From: Euwallacea fornicatus
Taxonomy: Eukaryota > Arthropoda > Insecta > Coleoptera > Curculionidae
Direction: 5' to 3'
NCBI RefSeq assembly: GCF_040115645.1
Contig: NC_089568.1
Location: 1,054,001-1,118,000 of the forward strand
DNA length: 64,000 nucleotides
This document shows positions 23,644 through 35,569 of the stretch, in pieces. How positions within the stretch are numbered: the first letter of the stretch is position 1; every line of letters begins with the position of its first letter. The notes beneath the pieces are model-generated. The model did not search any database, was not told where the DNA came from, and saw only the letters and a list, made by a program, of their open reading frames with translations. The translations under genes and the position numbers were made by a program.

Positions 23644-24900
23644 TATCGCGTGTTTGGGAGGTAGTGCAGCATACTAAATATGATATTTGAGGAGGTAATT
23701 CTGAATTGATTTAACCGAACATACGTATATACCACGTGTCATAGTTTTCCCGATAATTATGTTTTTAATATTTATTAATTTGACCGTGCTTTTCTACAGT
23801 TATTGAAGTGCAGAAGAACAACAAACCCTTTCGTCATAAAAATGTATTAATCTTTTTCCTTAGGTAGGAATGCGTTTTTTAAATTATTTAAGCCACAAAA
23901 TCTAAAATGGCTTTGTTAATTACCTAGAACTACATAAACATGATTTTCCTCGTGTTCATGTACCCTGTGGTACAACAAAGAGTCAAATTCAACGTGGTTT
24001 TGTGATTGGACATTATTTGAACGCTTAGGTGTATGTTAATTCAAATTTCTTAACACCTTTCTTTGAATTTTTACGCAAAGGTTTCTTAAAAAATATTTTA
24101 AAAAATTAAAGCTATTAGTAGTTTTAAGTATCCACCAAGCGTACTCGATCTTAAGATAGATATCTGTATATTCGAGGGTTTTAGGATTTTTTTATCATTT
24201 TTAAAATGGTCTGCATAGATGCATTAAATAATATTAAATACTATAAAATAATATATTATTTTTCAATGTAAAGAAAGGAAGTATTCGGGGATTCTTTAGT
24301 TGATTTGCAAAAAACAAAAAAAAATTAGCAATAATGGTAAATAAATCATTATTAATTTACTTGATATCTTCAAATTGAGAATCATCATTCCGAATACATC
24401 TCCGTGCTCTATTCCTCATTGCTGTTGTCGTAATACCGAGCCGCATTTCTCGTTTAACGTGTTGGGCAGCTTGATCAATCCTGGCGATTAAATAGTCTCT
24501 ATTTCGAATCCTTCTGATCATATACCAGCAATTTCATGTGAATATGCAGACGGCATTAAAAATTATAAAAGCCCAAAAACCTCGAATGTCTGGAAATCTA
24601 CCTTAAGATAATAAATGGCAAGCTCAATTTTTGGCGAATGCGCTTAGTGGATACTTGAAAGCTTTAAAATTAATTGCTCTAAGTTTTAAAATATTCCTTA
24701 AGAAACTTTCCTTAAAACTTGAACTAGCCTAGGGAAGTTTTTAAGAACTTTGAATAAACATGTTGAACAGCACACCTAAACGTTAAAATAAACACCACTT
24801 TAAGACACTTGGTATATAAATACGTTTGGTTAAACCAATTCAGAATGACGTCCTCCAATACCGTATTCGGTATTCTGCACTACCTAGCAAACACCCTGTA
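23644..24900. mobile_element. 1.26-kb inverted-repeat element with a mariner transposase remnant in the loop
   Basis: The left end TATCGCGTGTTTGGGAGGTA mirrors the right end (complement of TACAGGGTGTTTGCTAGGTA). Further paired blocks are TTCTGAATTGATTTAACCGA / complement of TTGGTTTAACCAATTCAGAA, and a stretch near 24131-24160 mirrored near 24600-24660. It starts only 12 bp after the preceding element ends. Confidence 0.75.
24357..24517 (-). pseudogene. mariner-type transposase C-terminal remnant
   Basis: The minus strand encodes RRIRNRDYLIARIDQAAQHV followed by KREMRLGITTTAMRNRARRC and IRNDDSQFEDIK, then stop at 24357-24359. The pattern (RI..AAQ.., then RRC and a terminal xxFExxx) is the usual C-terminal tail of mariner-superfamily transposases in insects. 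It occupies the loop between the arms of the 23644-24900 element. Confidence 0.55.
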
Positions 24901-26607
24901 CAAATGTATAATATATTAATGTATTATAAAAAGTAGATTCATGCATCTCTTAGGCTAGGTATGACTATTCGCCGTCATTTTAGCTTTGATTTTATAGGTT
25001 GTCGAGGCTGTATGGTGTGTGCATATTTATTCGATAAATTAATGTTTACCGATATATTGATTTTATAGAGTGCAGCTAGAAGGAAATTGATGAAATCCCA
25101 ATTTAATATGTTTTAGAAAACATGCATCCTTATCAAGCTGGAATACAATTCGAACATCGCGTGCTGCCTGGATCAGTGGAAGCTCGTTCCTATTTGGAAT
25201 AAGTTGACGAATAGGGAAAGTAAACAGCTATATATTATTTAATTTGTCTTATAATCAACTGAACACCATTGTAAAATTAGCAGTGTATTAAAGCTCTTTT
25301 TGGACAATACTCAAATTTTTTGCAAAGTTCCATAACAGTAAAGTCCCATTGAAAACGCCCGCGCTACTGATCACGAGATATCTAAAATGCTTCCTTTTCA
25401 AAACGCATCAATTTAGCTTTCAGTAGATACTAGTACAGATCCCGATTACACGATTCGATATGCAAAACGAACAACACAAGACAAGGAAAAGAGTTTCTAA
25501 AAATCTTCACTATTATTTTTGTGTACTGGTATCTCATTTTGGTTATAATTATTTACTTTTTCAGGGCAGAAAGTGATAGTTTACCACACTTCACTTTTAA
25601 CTGAACAATGCACCATGATAAAATCTTTACACACACCTGTACAAAACTTTTTCTTTGAGCGTGCGGTAAAGCCACTTAATAGCAAACTCGTAGGAATTCA
25701 TCTAAATTTTAACTAATAAAAAGCTCAAATATGAGTGCGCCACTGCATATTTTTAAAATACACGTATGGCGAATAACAATGGCACTTTTTACCTTAAATT
25801 CTCAATGAACAATAAAAACGGACGTACTTGAAGGCTATATATGTATGTATATGCGAGTATATACCATTATTTACTGTTCCTGTTAATACATCCACACCTA
25901 TGTTTTCAAAAATATAAAGCGACATAATCCAAGTAAGTTTTAACCATATAGCTGCAATGTTTCCACATTTTTTCAGTACCTGTAATTCTTAGTTACATTG
26001 AGTTGGATTGTAACTGTGTCATCCAGAGCATCAAATGGCCCATTTCAGTGTTTTTATCCAAATGGTGATAGTTGCTTACCTAACGAGTGCGGAAAGTGCA
26101 CCTTTACAGTTTGCCCACAGATTTTCGGTCAGCAATCGAATGCGGCAATAATGTAGTATATTGTGCCTACAATGGCCCTAAACTGATAATTTAGTGCAAG
26201 TTGTATGATTGCTGACAATAGAGAGAGGGTTCACCTTGTAAGTTTTTGCAACATTTGTACAAAAGGACAAAAATCTTTCTGTATAATTTTAAATGTTATA
26301 TTACTTCCAGCCTTACCAAAATCGTCCTTAATATTTACCTACTGTAAGTTCATTTCAATGCTAGAGTGCGTTAAAAAAGTTTCCACATAGATGAAAACTA
26401 ACAGTTTTACCGCACACGTGACAATGTCAATTGCGAGATTGTCAACAAATATTTTTTTGACACTGACATTTGCCACTTCTCTTTGTGTGGGGGACAATGC
26501 TAGTCCCACCTTATATGTTTGACTATATTCAGCTCGCAAATACCTACGGCAAAGCTCCTTTGCCGCACGTTCGTGCCAAAAGAAAATCTATATTTCATAT
26601 TTTACAG
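24901..26607. other. intergenic sequence upstream of the RING exon
   Basis: No supported exon. An N-terminal exon for the RING gene is expected here or further left but was not identified. Confidence 0.4.
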
Positions 26608-26870
26608 AGTTTCTGATGGAGCTCAATGGGATCATGAACTCATCCGTTGCTGAAGGACGTTTAAGGGGCAAATGCGCGATTTGCTTTCAGAGTCTTAGAG
26701 GCAAGGCCTGTTGTGTTACATCCTGCGGCCATGCCTACTGTGTAGCCTGCATAACCGATAATCTCTCGTATGAATGGATACATAATGGAAAGAAGGTCAA
26801 GGAAAGAGGAACCTGTCCTAGGTGTCAGAAACAGTTTCTTAAAACAAGATTAAGGAAAATTTACTTATAA
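26608..26870 (+). CDS. RNF4/Degringolade-like RING-finger protein, C-terminal exon
   Basis: The open frame from ATG 26616 to the stop at 26868-26870 encodes 84 aa. It is preceded by an acceptor (CATATTTTACAG), and the frame stays open back to that acceptor (AG-TTT-CTG-ATG), so the exon may continue an upstream coding exon. A C3HC4 RING occupies about residues 20-73: CAIC, then SCGHAYCVACI, then CPRC. After the last Cys pair the protein ends with LRKIYL. A RING at the extreme C-terminus ending in a short hydrophobic IYx motif is characteristic of RNF4-type SUMO-targeted ubiquitin ligases, whose last residues support the RING dimer (family knowledge). The SUMO-interacting motifs of that family would be in the missing N-terminus. 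The loop before CPRC is longer than usual and basic (NGKKVKERG). Alternatives are a retrocopy or a stand-alone micro-RING gene. Confidence 0.7.
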
Positions 26871-26923
26871 ATATGTTGTTAATAACGTTATTTTTACTCG
26901 TTCCTTTCGTTTTTTTTTAAGTT

Positions 26924-26929
26924 AATAAA
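26924..26929 (+). terminator. polyadenylation signal AATAAA after the RING exon
   Basis: AATAAA 54 nt after the RING stop codon, with a second AATAAA-like motif about 10 nt on. Confidence 0.55.
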
Positions 26930-27194
26930 ACACCTAAAATAAAATATACAAAAGGAAATAAATTAATAATAGTAAAGACGTAAAGACGATTCATAATATC
27001 AGTCAGGGCACGATCCGGTCACAGTCAGACCAATTATTGTAATATTCTTTAACCTGTTTGACCATCCACCATCCCCTTTCTTGAACCATCCTAGTTAATA
27101 TATGAATAAGCACAGCGATGCGGTATACCTACCTATACCAAGTCTACTGAGCAAAAGTGTAAACCCGGTTATTTTCCTTATAACATTCTGGATA

Positions 27195-28175
27195 TACAGG
27201 AGGTCCAAAAAGTATTCATACACCCAGGAGAATCCCATTTATTTGTAATTTTCGTAACTTAAAAACTGCTTAAATAATAAAAGTTTAATATAGATATTAT
27301 AAAGTAGAGACAAATGTATTCAATTTGAAAAATACCAGTGGCACACTCCCCACTCCCCTAATAGATCTAACATAGTACCGCCCGTGCACGCCTATGGTTA
27401 TAGGATTTTCTTCACATAGAAGGGAAATGTACTATTTGAATTATTGTGAAAGTATACGGAGTTTCAATAAAATATCTTGGCCAACTTAATCAACAATATC
27501 TTAACCATTTTGAAAATTCAGAGAAAAATATTTTGTTTTTCTTAATATTTGACACCCTGTATCTGGGAAAAGACCCATTATAAAACATACATTTACGCTT
27601 ATAACATTTTCGTCTTAAAATAATCCAGACAATCAATTTCTTAAATATCGGAATACCCTTAGGGATCACTGTATAATACACTTCATTTGTTGAAAACACC
27701 TCCACAATCGCCTGATCTCGATCCGATTGAGCACTTCTGGGAACATCTAGAAAGATATAAGAAAAAACATTCGAGCAAAGCGCATCTTCGCAAGATTATT
27801 TTGGACAAAAAGTCCAAAAATACCTGAAAATATTAACTATAATTTAATTGAATCAATGAATCATCGTTTACAAGCTGTGATCAATGCTAGGGGGTATTCT
27901 ACCAAATGTTAATGACTAAATTTCATCGTTATTTAAGGTCACAAAAGTTTGATTTTCATAGTGTAGGAATACTCTTTGGGCCCACGGAAAGAAAGGTTTA
28001 TTTATTTTCCTTGTACAAAAAGACACTTCCCTCATGATATTTCTCATAAATCTCTGTAAAATGCCTTATTCGTGCGAATATATAAAATGTTTATCATTTA
28101 AATTGTTCTTAAGTTACGAAAATTGCAAATAAATGGAATTCCCCTAGGTGTATGAATACTTTTTGACCTACTGTA
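27195..28175 (+). mobile_element. Tc1-like deletion derivative with TIRs
   Basis: The left end TACAGGAGGTCCAAAAAGTA mirrors the right end (complement of TACAGTAGGTCAAAAAGTAT). The inverted repeats extend about 75 bp (shared TTCATACACC and TTTTCGTAACTTAA). A transposase fragment lies inside. Confidence 0.85.
27699..27823 (+). pseudogene. Tc1 transposase fragment (Glu region)
   Basis: The plus strand reads PPQSPDLDPIEHFWEHLER, then AHLRKIILDKKSKN and a stop. PDLxPIEHFWxxLE carries the catalytic Glu of DD34E transposases. The first two catalytic Asp regions are absent. Confidence 0.8.
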
Positions 28176-28803
28176 CATATTTAGGTGTTAAACGGAATTG
28201 TGGAAGCAAAACTGGGGCTTAAATCCATAGTATAGAGAAACGGTAGTTTTTACGACTCCAGAAAATGTTTTCAGGGTTAGTATGATCGGGGTAACATAGA
28301 GTATTTTCTGACCAGTTACAGTTATCCCTACTAGAAAACCGGACACTAAGGCAGAATTCCACTGTATAGTGTGTAATGTCCTTATTTATTACGTGTCTCA
28401 TTACGACATCCTTACCGTAATCGTTCAAATAATGTTTACTGCAGTTTTAGGCACTTCGCCTGACGAACCCTTAACTGTAAGTTACTTCACATGCAGTGTT
28501 TGCAAGATACTGAAAACCGGACTTAAGTCAACATTTTTAAACAAATAGTACAATACATGTATGTATATCATATCTGCCGTTAAACCCAATTATCATTGAA
28601 AATTTCTTAAGTCCTGTCTCTCCCAGCAACTCTAAATATCTCTAATTAAGTACCATCTATATTTCAGCAAAGGCAATCTGGTCAGGTCGCGGTACGCATT
28701 GATCAAATCCGAACTAATTCTCACGTGTTTACACAATATCCCGGCGGTAGTTCCTTGACTTATTTTAAGCCATAGCAAACTCACTGATCCCCACCTCTTC
28801 TGG

Positions 28804-28811
28804 TGACGTCA
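28804..28811. promoter_or_regulatory. palindromic CRE-like site TGACGTCA
   Basis: A consensus CREB/ATF octamer directly before a (TG)n tract, in a locally GC-richer stretch about 7.8 kb upstream of the ZCCHC24-like coding exons. Possible regulatory site; sequence match only. Confidence 0.35.
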
Positions 28812-28817
28812 CAGCTA

Positions 28818-28834
28818 GTGTGTGTGTATGTGTA

Positions 28835-28867
<33 letters not shown>
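28818..28867. repeat. (TG)n microsatellite, imperfect
   Basis: About 50 bp of TG repeats interrupted by TA and ATG units, ending in a pure TG run of about 24 bp. Confidence 0.95.
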
Positions 28868-30152
28868 CGATCCAGAGATCCCGAAATTGACCGGCGTACC
28901 GGATAGTACTCATTGCACCCTTGATTAGTTACGCGCTCAGTCAATCAAGGCTTCGACGGTACGTTTTTTCAGCTTTTCCTTGTTTGCACATGTGACACCT
29001 TTACACATCACGTAAAAGTGAATCTTTAACTTGGTACTACTTTAGCATCTTTTTTTCGGGTCAAGTGTTTGACGCCGGTTTTAAGTTGTGATGAAATCAG
29101 AAGGATAATTGGATTTGTTGTCCAATATTTTACGGCTTTCGCCGAAAGGTTGCGCATGAAATGTGCCTAAAATTCTGGATAACTTATCCAATTCCTCCCA
29201 CAGTTCTTGAGATAAATCTTGTTTCAACCGGCAGGTATTGAAGCGCACTAGACACAATCAAATGTGAACGATTTTTTCACGCTGTTCGCGCGGATTTTCT
29301 AATTCTGGATTGCCGGGTAAGTTTCCAGTTTTGTTTAACTTTCTTAACGAGCCTAAAATTTTTTCGAGTGTTCGTTAATTTTTGCACGTTCTAATTTACA
29401 TTTAAGACCAACAAAAATTCAACACCCACACCGTCGTGTCCAAGTTGTTTCTGGGCCTGTGAGAGTATCCGAGCTTTAGCACCAGCTCTCACTTAAATTG
29501 CTCAACCCGGTAAAAGAAAGCAACATTAGTTCCTATATTTAAAATTTCGTGCAGCAGCATTGTTTGAAAATACTTTTGGCAATAACTAAAGTGTGTTTGG
29601 CTAGTTTATTCACATTTATATTTACTAAAGGTATTTAATTTTAAAGTTAACATCTTGGATATGCCTGCGATGAGTTATTTAAATATTTGGCACCGAATTA
29701 CTTTCTCAGTCACTAAAATATTGGGAGATGCCACTTACTCGTATTTCCTGACCTATTTTTTTCCTAAACAGTGCGCCACTTTTTCCCGTTGAGCTGTACC
29801 GATGCAAATAGGTTTCTGAGTTGTACCCGTGTTTATTATATATTTTTTCGGCTTCTGGATGGTATTTTTAGGTCCACACGACCATCTGAGATGGATAGAC
29901 CCGAAGAGAAACGTTATTTCAGATGTAAAGGAGAATCAACGAAGGCTTTACTCGAAAGCTGCGAAGTAACAACATCCGGTGTGTTTTGGTTGAAATGCCT
30001 TAAATTGCTCATTCGTTGTTACTGCGTTGTAAAGTGTTCAAATTCTGTCCCGTGCCGGTCCATTATGCGAACGTACTGCATGAGAATCTCGGAAGTCGTA
30101 AGAGATGCGGGGCCGGTAATATTAAGGAAAAAGCTCTGGAAGGGTTGCGCTA
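28868..30152. other. GC-richer non-coding stretch, possible 5' region of the ZCCHC24-like gene
   Basis: An initiator-like CTCAGTCAATC lies at about 28936 and a donor-like CGACGGTACG follows. An open frame at 29771-30223 has no family resemblance and its end belongs to the next palindromic element. A 5' non-coding exon here is possible but unproven. Confidence 0.25.
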
Positions 30153-31357
30153 TACAGGGTGTCCTCGAATTACGTGGCCAAAATAATACCGCAGATTGTT
30201 TGAGTGAAAATAAGTCGATTTAACTAAACTTCCCTCAGTCCAAAAGTTGATAATTATGGAGCTACAGGGTGTTAAAGTTGAAAAAAAAAATCACATTTTC
30301 TTTAATATCTTTCGATTTCTTTGAGTTAATTTCACGAAATTTCATATTTGAGGGTGTTTTAGGATACGAAATTCAAATTTATTAACGATTTAGTTGTTTC
30401 TTCTAGGGGGCGCCACAAGCGACCATTAGGACACATTTAAATATCTGTAACTTTTTCGTGCCACGGTGTATATTATTTTGGTATTTAAAAACCTTTTTCC
30501 CTACCTTTTATACTTAGAAAAGGTATACTTTATTGACGTCGCTAGAAGCAACGGTTTTGGAGAAAAACGCATAATTCTAATGCGCTGCATATTTGCGTTG
30601 GCGCTTTTAAGTAAATAACTCAGTTGGCTATGTTTTTAATTGACATTTTAACACTTGAATTTGTTTCTCAAATGTCAGTTTTTTTATTTAGCCCTCAGTT
30701 TTTCTTGTCAGTTTCGCTTCTTGTTCCTGTAATTTACATAAGTTAATTTAATTAATTAGTAAGTGTTATTCTCGCTTGTTGTTGTTTCTTTGTTAATTAT
30801 TATTTTTGTTTTCTATTTAATAATATCTGATTTTGAAAACTTATTGTTATACCTTTACTAATAATTATTTTTGAAAAACTTAATTTTTTTTAACGGAAAA
30901 TAATTTTAAGGTAATTTGCATGCATCATCAGGCTTAGATGCATTTTTCTCCAAAACCGTTGCTTCTAGCGACGTCAATAAAGTATACCTTTTCTAAGTAT
31001 AAAAGGTAGGGAAAAAGGTTTTTAAATACCAAAATAATATACACCGTGGCACGAAAAAGTTACAGATATTTAAATGTGTCCTAATGGTCGCTTGTGGCGC
31101 CCCCTAGAAGAAACAACTAAATCGTTAATAAATTTGAATTTCGTATCCTAAAACACCCTCAAATATGAAATTTCGTGAAATTAACTCAAAGAAATCGAAA
31201 GATATTAAAGAAAATGTGATTTTTTTTTTCAACTTTAACACCCTGTAGCTCCATAATTATCAACTTTTGGACTGAGGGAAGTTTAGTTAAATCGACTTAT
31301 TTTCACTCAAACAATCTGCGGTATTATTTTGGCCACGTAATTCGAGGACACCCTGTA
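30153..31357. mobile_element. compound palindromic element with nearly identical 420-bp arms
   Basis: Ends TACAGGGTGTCCTCGAATTA and its exact reverse complement. The arms 30153-30572 and about 30938-31357 match base for base by eye except in the length of one A-run and the innermost few bases. A second motif TACAGGGTGTTAAAGTTG lies 110 bp in from each end. The loop of about 365 bp has no coding potential. Confidence 0.92.
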
Positions 31358-32362
31358 TAGAGACTTTGAGCGCAACCTTTGAAAGCTCACTAAACGAAAA
31401 AGATGAAAAAAAAATTATAATAATAATAATAAATAGTTTCCTAGATGTTTTGATGGAAATAATTTCTTAAATTTTCGTTTTTTTTTTTAGTTTTAAGAAT
31501 TACTTCCAAGACTCAAAAACCACCTGAAATTTACATGGAAATATTTCTTCCATGACACCATACAAAAGTGGAGAAACTCAGTCTTCAATTCACATATCGC
31601 CCGTGTTTCCCTGCGAAAATATTATTAGACTTTTCGATGCGATCTGCGGAAGACCAAAACAATTTATTCAAATTAATAGGATTATAAATGTCCATTATAC
31701 TTACATTTATGAATAGTTCATTACAATAACGCACATGTTTGCTCATATCCTATAAACAAATTGAAATTTATCATGAATTCGCATGTTGGATCTCGTCATT
31801 TTCAACCATCAACATATGGGATTTGAATGGTGTCTTCCAGTATTTCTGACTAAAGTATTGATGAGATCAATGGCGAACGTTAATAACTTTAAGCTTTTAC
31901 CTGTATGATATAGAGATATCTCGTTGGTCCCGATGGACAAACAGAGGTTTTATGGTCTGGAAAGATGTGCATTCTGCTAAACAAAATTTAAAATCCGTTA
32001 AGTGTGTTGTTAGATAAATTACGATCTTACGTTTCGGTAATTCTTTATGACTTACGGTGAAGTTAGTGACTTCGAATTTAAGACGAATAAGGAATTTTCA
32101 AAAATGTCTATTTTAGTGCTTTGAAAAATGAATGACAGGCAAATCCAGACCAAGGAAATAATTATGGGACAAAAAAATTTATTGGAGTGCCAGACGCTTT
32201 TACTAATTAGTAACTGATTAGAAAATTCTTATATCATAAGGCAAAAATAGTACATATATTGGTATATTATGTATTTAATAGGAAAAGCAACATGTTTTCG
32301 GCCAATTATATAAATTTTTAGTCGAGACGCAGCCGTGGCTACGCCAGAGGCCTAGAACATTA
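31358..32362. other. intergenic sequence
   Basis: Nothing recognised. Confidence 0.4.
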
Positions 32363-33533
32363 TACACAGGGCGTTTCATTTAAAGTGACACAAGTGATTA
32401 TCGCCGAAACCAAATTGCAAATCAAAACAAGTTTCAAGCATAGCTTGTGCGAAATGGAACATCCAAAGCACATAAGCAAATATTGATTCAAGGTCATTTA
32501 AAGACATTTCAACTCTGTCTTTCAAACGCAACACCAATTTTTTGGTAAATTTGCAAAAAGCTCAAAAATTAAGTATTTTTCATTGCAAACGTTTTGCTTT
32601 TCTAAAATTTTTCGAATTCCGGATATCAAAAAAAATTTAAGTGGCACGTTTAAAATAATATATGACTTAAATTAGGAAAAAAACTTTATTAATCGAAAAT
32701 TAAAATTCACAGATGTTAAAAATTAAGCGAAAATCGTAGTAAAAATTATTTTTAAACATTTATCAGTCGAACCAAAAAATATGTTTTCTCTAGAATGTAT
32801 TCGTATTTTTTTTTATTATACAATTTACCTTTAAATGTTAAGGAACCTACAAGACGAAACTAATTTGTAGTTTTCCAACTAAAGTTGTTAATTTTAAAGT
32901 GCAAAATGCAGAAATTTTTTAAAAGAAATAAGATTCAAATGGTGTTATCTTATAGAGAAAGTAGCCAAAATGGCACTGGAGTTTACAGTATTTACGTGTA
33001 AAGATTCCCTGAAGAAAGAGCACCTAGTTATCGAACATTTTATCAAATAATCAAGAAATTTCTTGAAGGTAGTAACGTGGAGATAAGTGAAAAAACCACG
33101 CGGTCAACTTTTGCGCATATGTTAGATTGATAAATGTTTAAAAATCATTTTTTCTGTGGCTTTGACTTAATTATTAAAATTTGTGAATTTTTATTTTCCA
33201 TTAATAAAGTTTTTTTCCAAATTTAATTTATGTTCTACTTGAAATGTGCCACTTTAATTTTTGTTCATATCTGGAAAAGTAGAAATTTTAGAAAAAAACT
33301 TTTCCACCAAAAAATATCTTATTTTTGTGTTTTTTGCAAGTTTATCAAAAAATGGATGTTCCATAAAAAAGAGTTGGCTTTAAAATGTCCTTTTAATAAC
33401 CTTGAGTTAAAATTTGCTTGTATGCATTAAATACTTCTTTTCTTGCTAAGCAATGTTTGTGTGAAACTTTTTTAAATTTTAATTTTGATTTCGAAGATTA
33501 TGACTTGCGTTACTTTCAATGAAACACTCTGTA
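32363..33533. mobile_element. 1.17-kb diverged inverted-repeat element
   Basis: The left end TACACAGGGCGTTTCATTTA mirrors the right end (complement of TACAGAGTGTTTCATTGAAA). Inner blocks also pair: TTTGCAAAAAGCTCAAAAAT near 32560 with the complement near 33330, and AAATTTAAGTGGCAC near 32633 with GTGCCACTTTAATTT near 33244. Arms are about 75-85% alike. Open frames in the right arm are by-products of AT-rich sequence. Confidence 0.75.
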
Positions 33534-34563
33534 TACTTCCTATGACAAACATATGCTATTCTTTCGGCAACTGACGATTAACTTATGCCAATTTTCAACA
33601 TTTTTACCGGGAAAAACTGGCCGTGCGTAAACATTTTCGTCGATTCATTAAATAAGTTAAAGGGTTTGATAAAAAGTAACAGGGATCGGAAAATAGCTTT
33701 ACCGAACACTTACGACAATATTCCGCTCTCGATCAGCCAAAGGTTATATTTAGTTAGAAAAATTATACTGAAACTGAACACTCACTATAAGTCTGACAAT
33801 ACTAAAAAATATATATTTAGATGAAATGTTTTACAACAAATGTTGTGGTACTTAAACACACAATTCTGCAGATTTTATCTCGTTTTTTATTATTTACAAC
33901 AAACAACAAAAAACCTCGTTAGGAAATGTTATTTTATCTAACTGATGTGACGTTGAAATGTCGGAAATCTAGCTCTGCAAAACACTAATTTCCGAGCTTG
34001 AAACGTATGTTGGAATACAAGAGCCCCAACACAATTACCATAACAATTTGTTTTTCCTGTTTACCCCTTGTTTGATCCAATGATTTGTGATAAAACTCTG
34101 TAAATTAAAAGTCAAGAATTGTTGCTATGTAAATATGTCAGAAACTACAGAATTTAATGTAGCAGCAATATCCCCTAGATGAGGGTACAGGGGATCAACA
34201 CATCGAATAATTAAGTCATCTCGGGTTAAATTCAGAAATTTTTGGTTCTAATGGCCAATATTATAGGTTCAGGTTAGAGTAATCTAAAAATTGACATTAT
34301 GATAGCCTCAGTTGAACATGGAAATATTTATTTAACACTTACAGCAACATGCAAGAGATCTAATTAGATTGGTTTCTGTTACATATTTGGAAAGTGGTAC
34401 ATATTAGGATAATTAAGTTTCTGTGAATCCCACAATTGACTTTCAATCTTTAATATGAATCTAGGTCAGGAAATACCGACACCCACGAATTTTTGTATGC
34501 ACTATTATATTTTTTATTTTGCGTGTCAAGTTTTGTAGTATCTTTCACGGTTTGTATGTATTA
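33534..34563. other. intergenic sequence
   Basis: Nothing recognised. Confidence 0.4.
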
Positions 34564-35047
34564 TACAGGATGTCCCCGAAATAACTATACAAAACTTCAG
34601 AAAAAATAAGGTATTTTAGATTAACTTACCTACATATATCCAAGGTTGCTTAATTTTGCTGCTACAGGACACGAAAGCTCTCAAATTAATATGTTTATTT
34701 CAAAATAATTGCTAACAGTTTTTATCGATTTTCATTAATTTTGGAATCAAGAGTTACCACATAAATTAACGTGTTGTGACGAAAGCGGGAGCTTTTTTCA
34801 ATGCGTGGAAATATTAAAAATGGCACGTGGTTCGTAAATAAAAGTTTGTATTTTTGTTAGCACCTTTACGATTTTTTCTTTGTTAACAGCTGACTTTATT
34901 TTTTATTTTGAACCTTTTTTCCTCTTGTAAAATTCTCGCCAGACATACAACTACAAAAGGTTTATTTACGATACTTTGCAATTAAAAAAGCTCGTAACGT
35001 TTTAATTTTGGTCAAGCGTTGTACAGTCATTTCAGGGACACTCTGTA
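34564..35047. mobile_element. short TIR element (MITE-like, 484 bp)
   Basis: The left end TACAGGATGTCCCCGAAATA mirrors the right end (complement of TACAGAGTGTCCCTGAAATG), with pairing for about 35 bp. No coding content. Confidence 0.6.
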
Positions 35048-35569
35048 TATTTTTTTTGCACGGTTTATATGTTTGTAAACTGTATTGTCTTTCAGCTTAA
35101 CGCCTAATTCGCTAACATGCAGGAGATTTACATTGACATTCCTCCAACAATACCATTAAAACTGAAAAGGTGAATTTATATTAATATCTTTATTCAACTA
35201 GATTTTAGATTATAGTTTTAATTTATTGTTTTGTTTATAGCCAATATCGTGCTCATACCAATTCCACTTTTTCTAGATTATAAAAGTTAATCTTCTAATT
35301 TTTAAATGTTGAAATTACCAGCCGTATGGTAATAACTAGACCCAGCAAATGGTGATCTTATTTTATCTTACCACCATTTAATCTTTAACACTAATATGAT
35401 GACCGCATCAATTTCCTAAATTGATATGGTTATAAATAAAGTACTCCGTAAGTCAAATTTGTGTGGTTCGTTCGGGTCATACCTCACCGGCTCTGTTTCC
35501 AAATCTCATCCAGATTTTAGTAACATTCTACTTACGCCCCTTATTATATTTACCGTATTTATACAGCTC

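Noticed and set aside
29771..30223. 150-codon open frame on the plus strand
   Set aside because: No recognisable domain, odd composition, and its last 23 codons run into the terminal repeat of the 30153-31357 element.
33230..33430. 66-codon plus-strand frame
   Set aside because: Part of the right arm of the inverted-repeat element 32363-33533.
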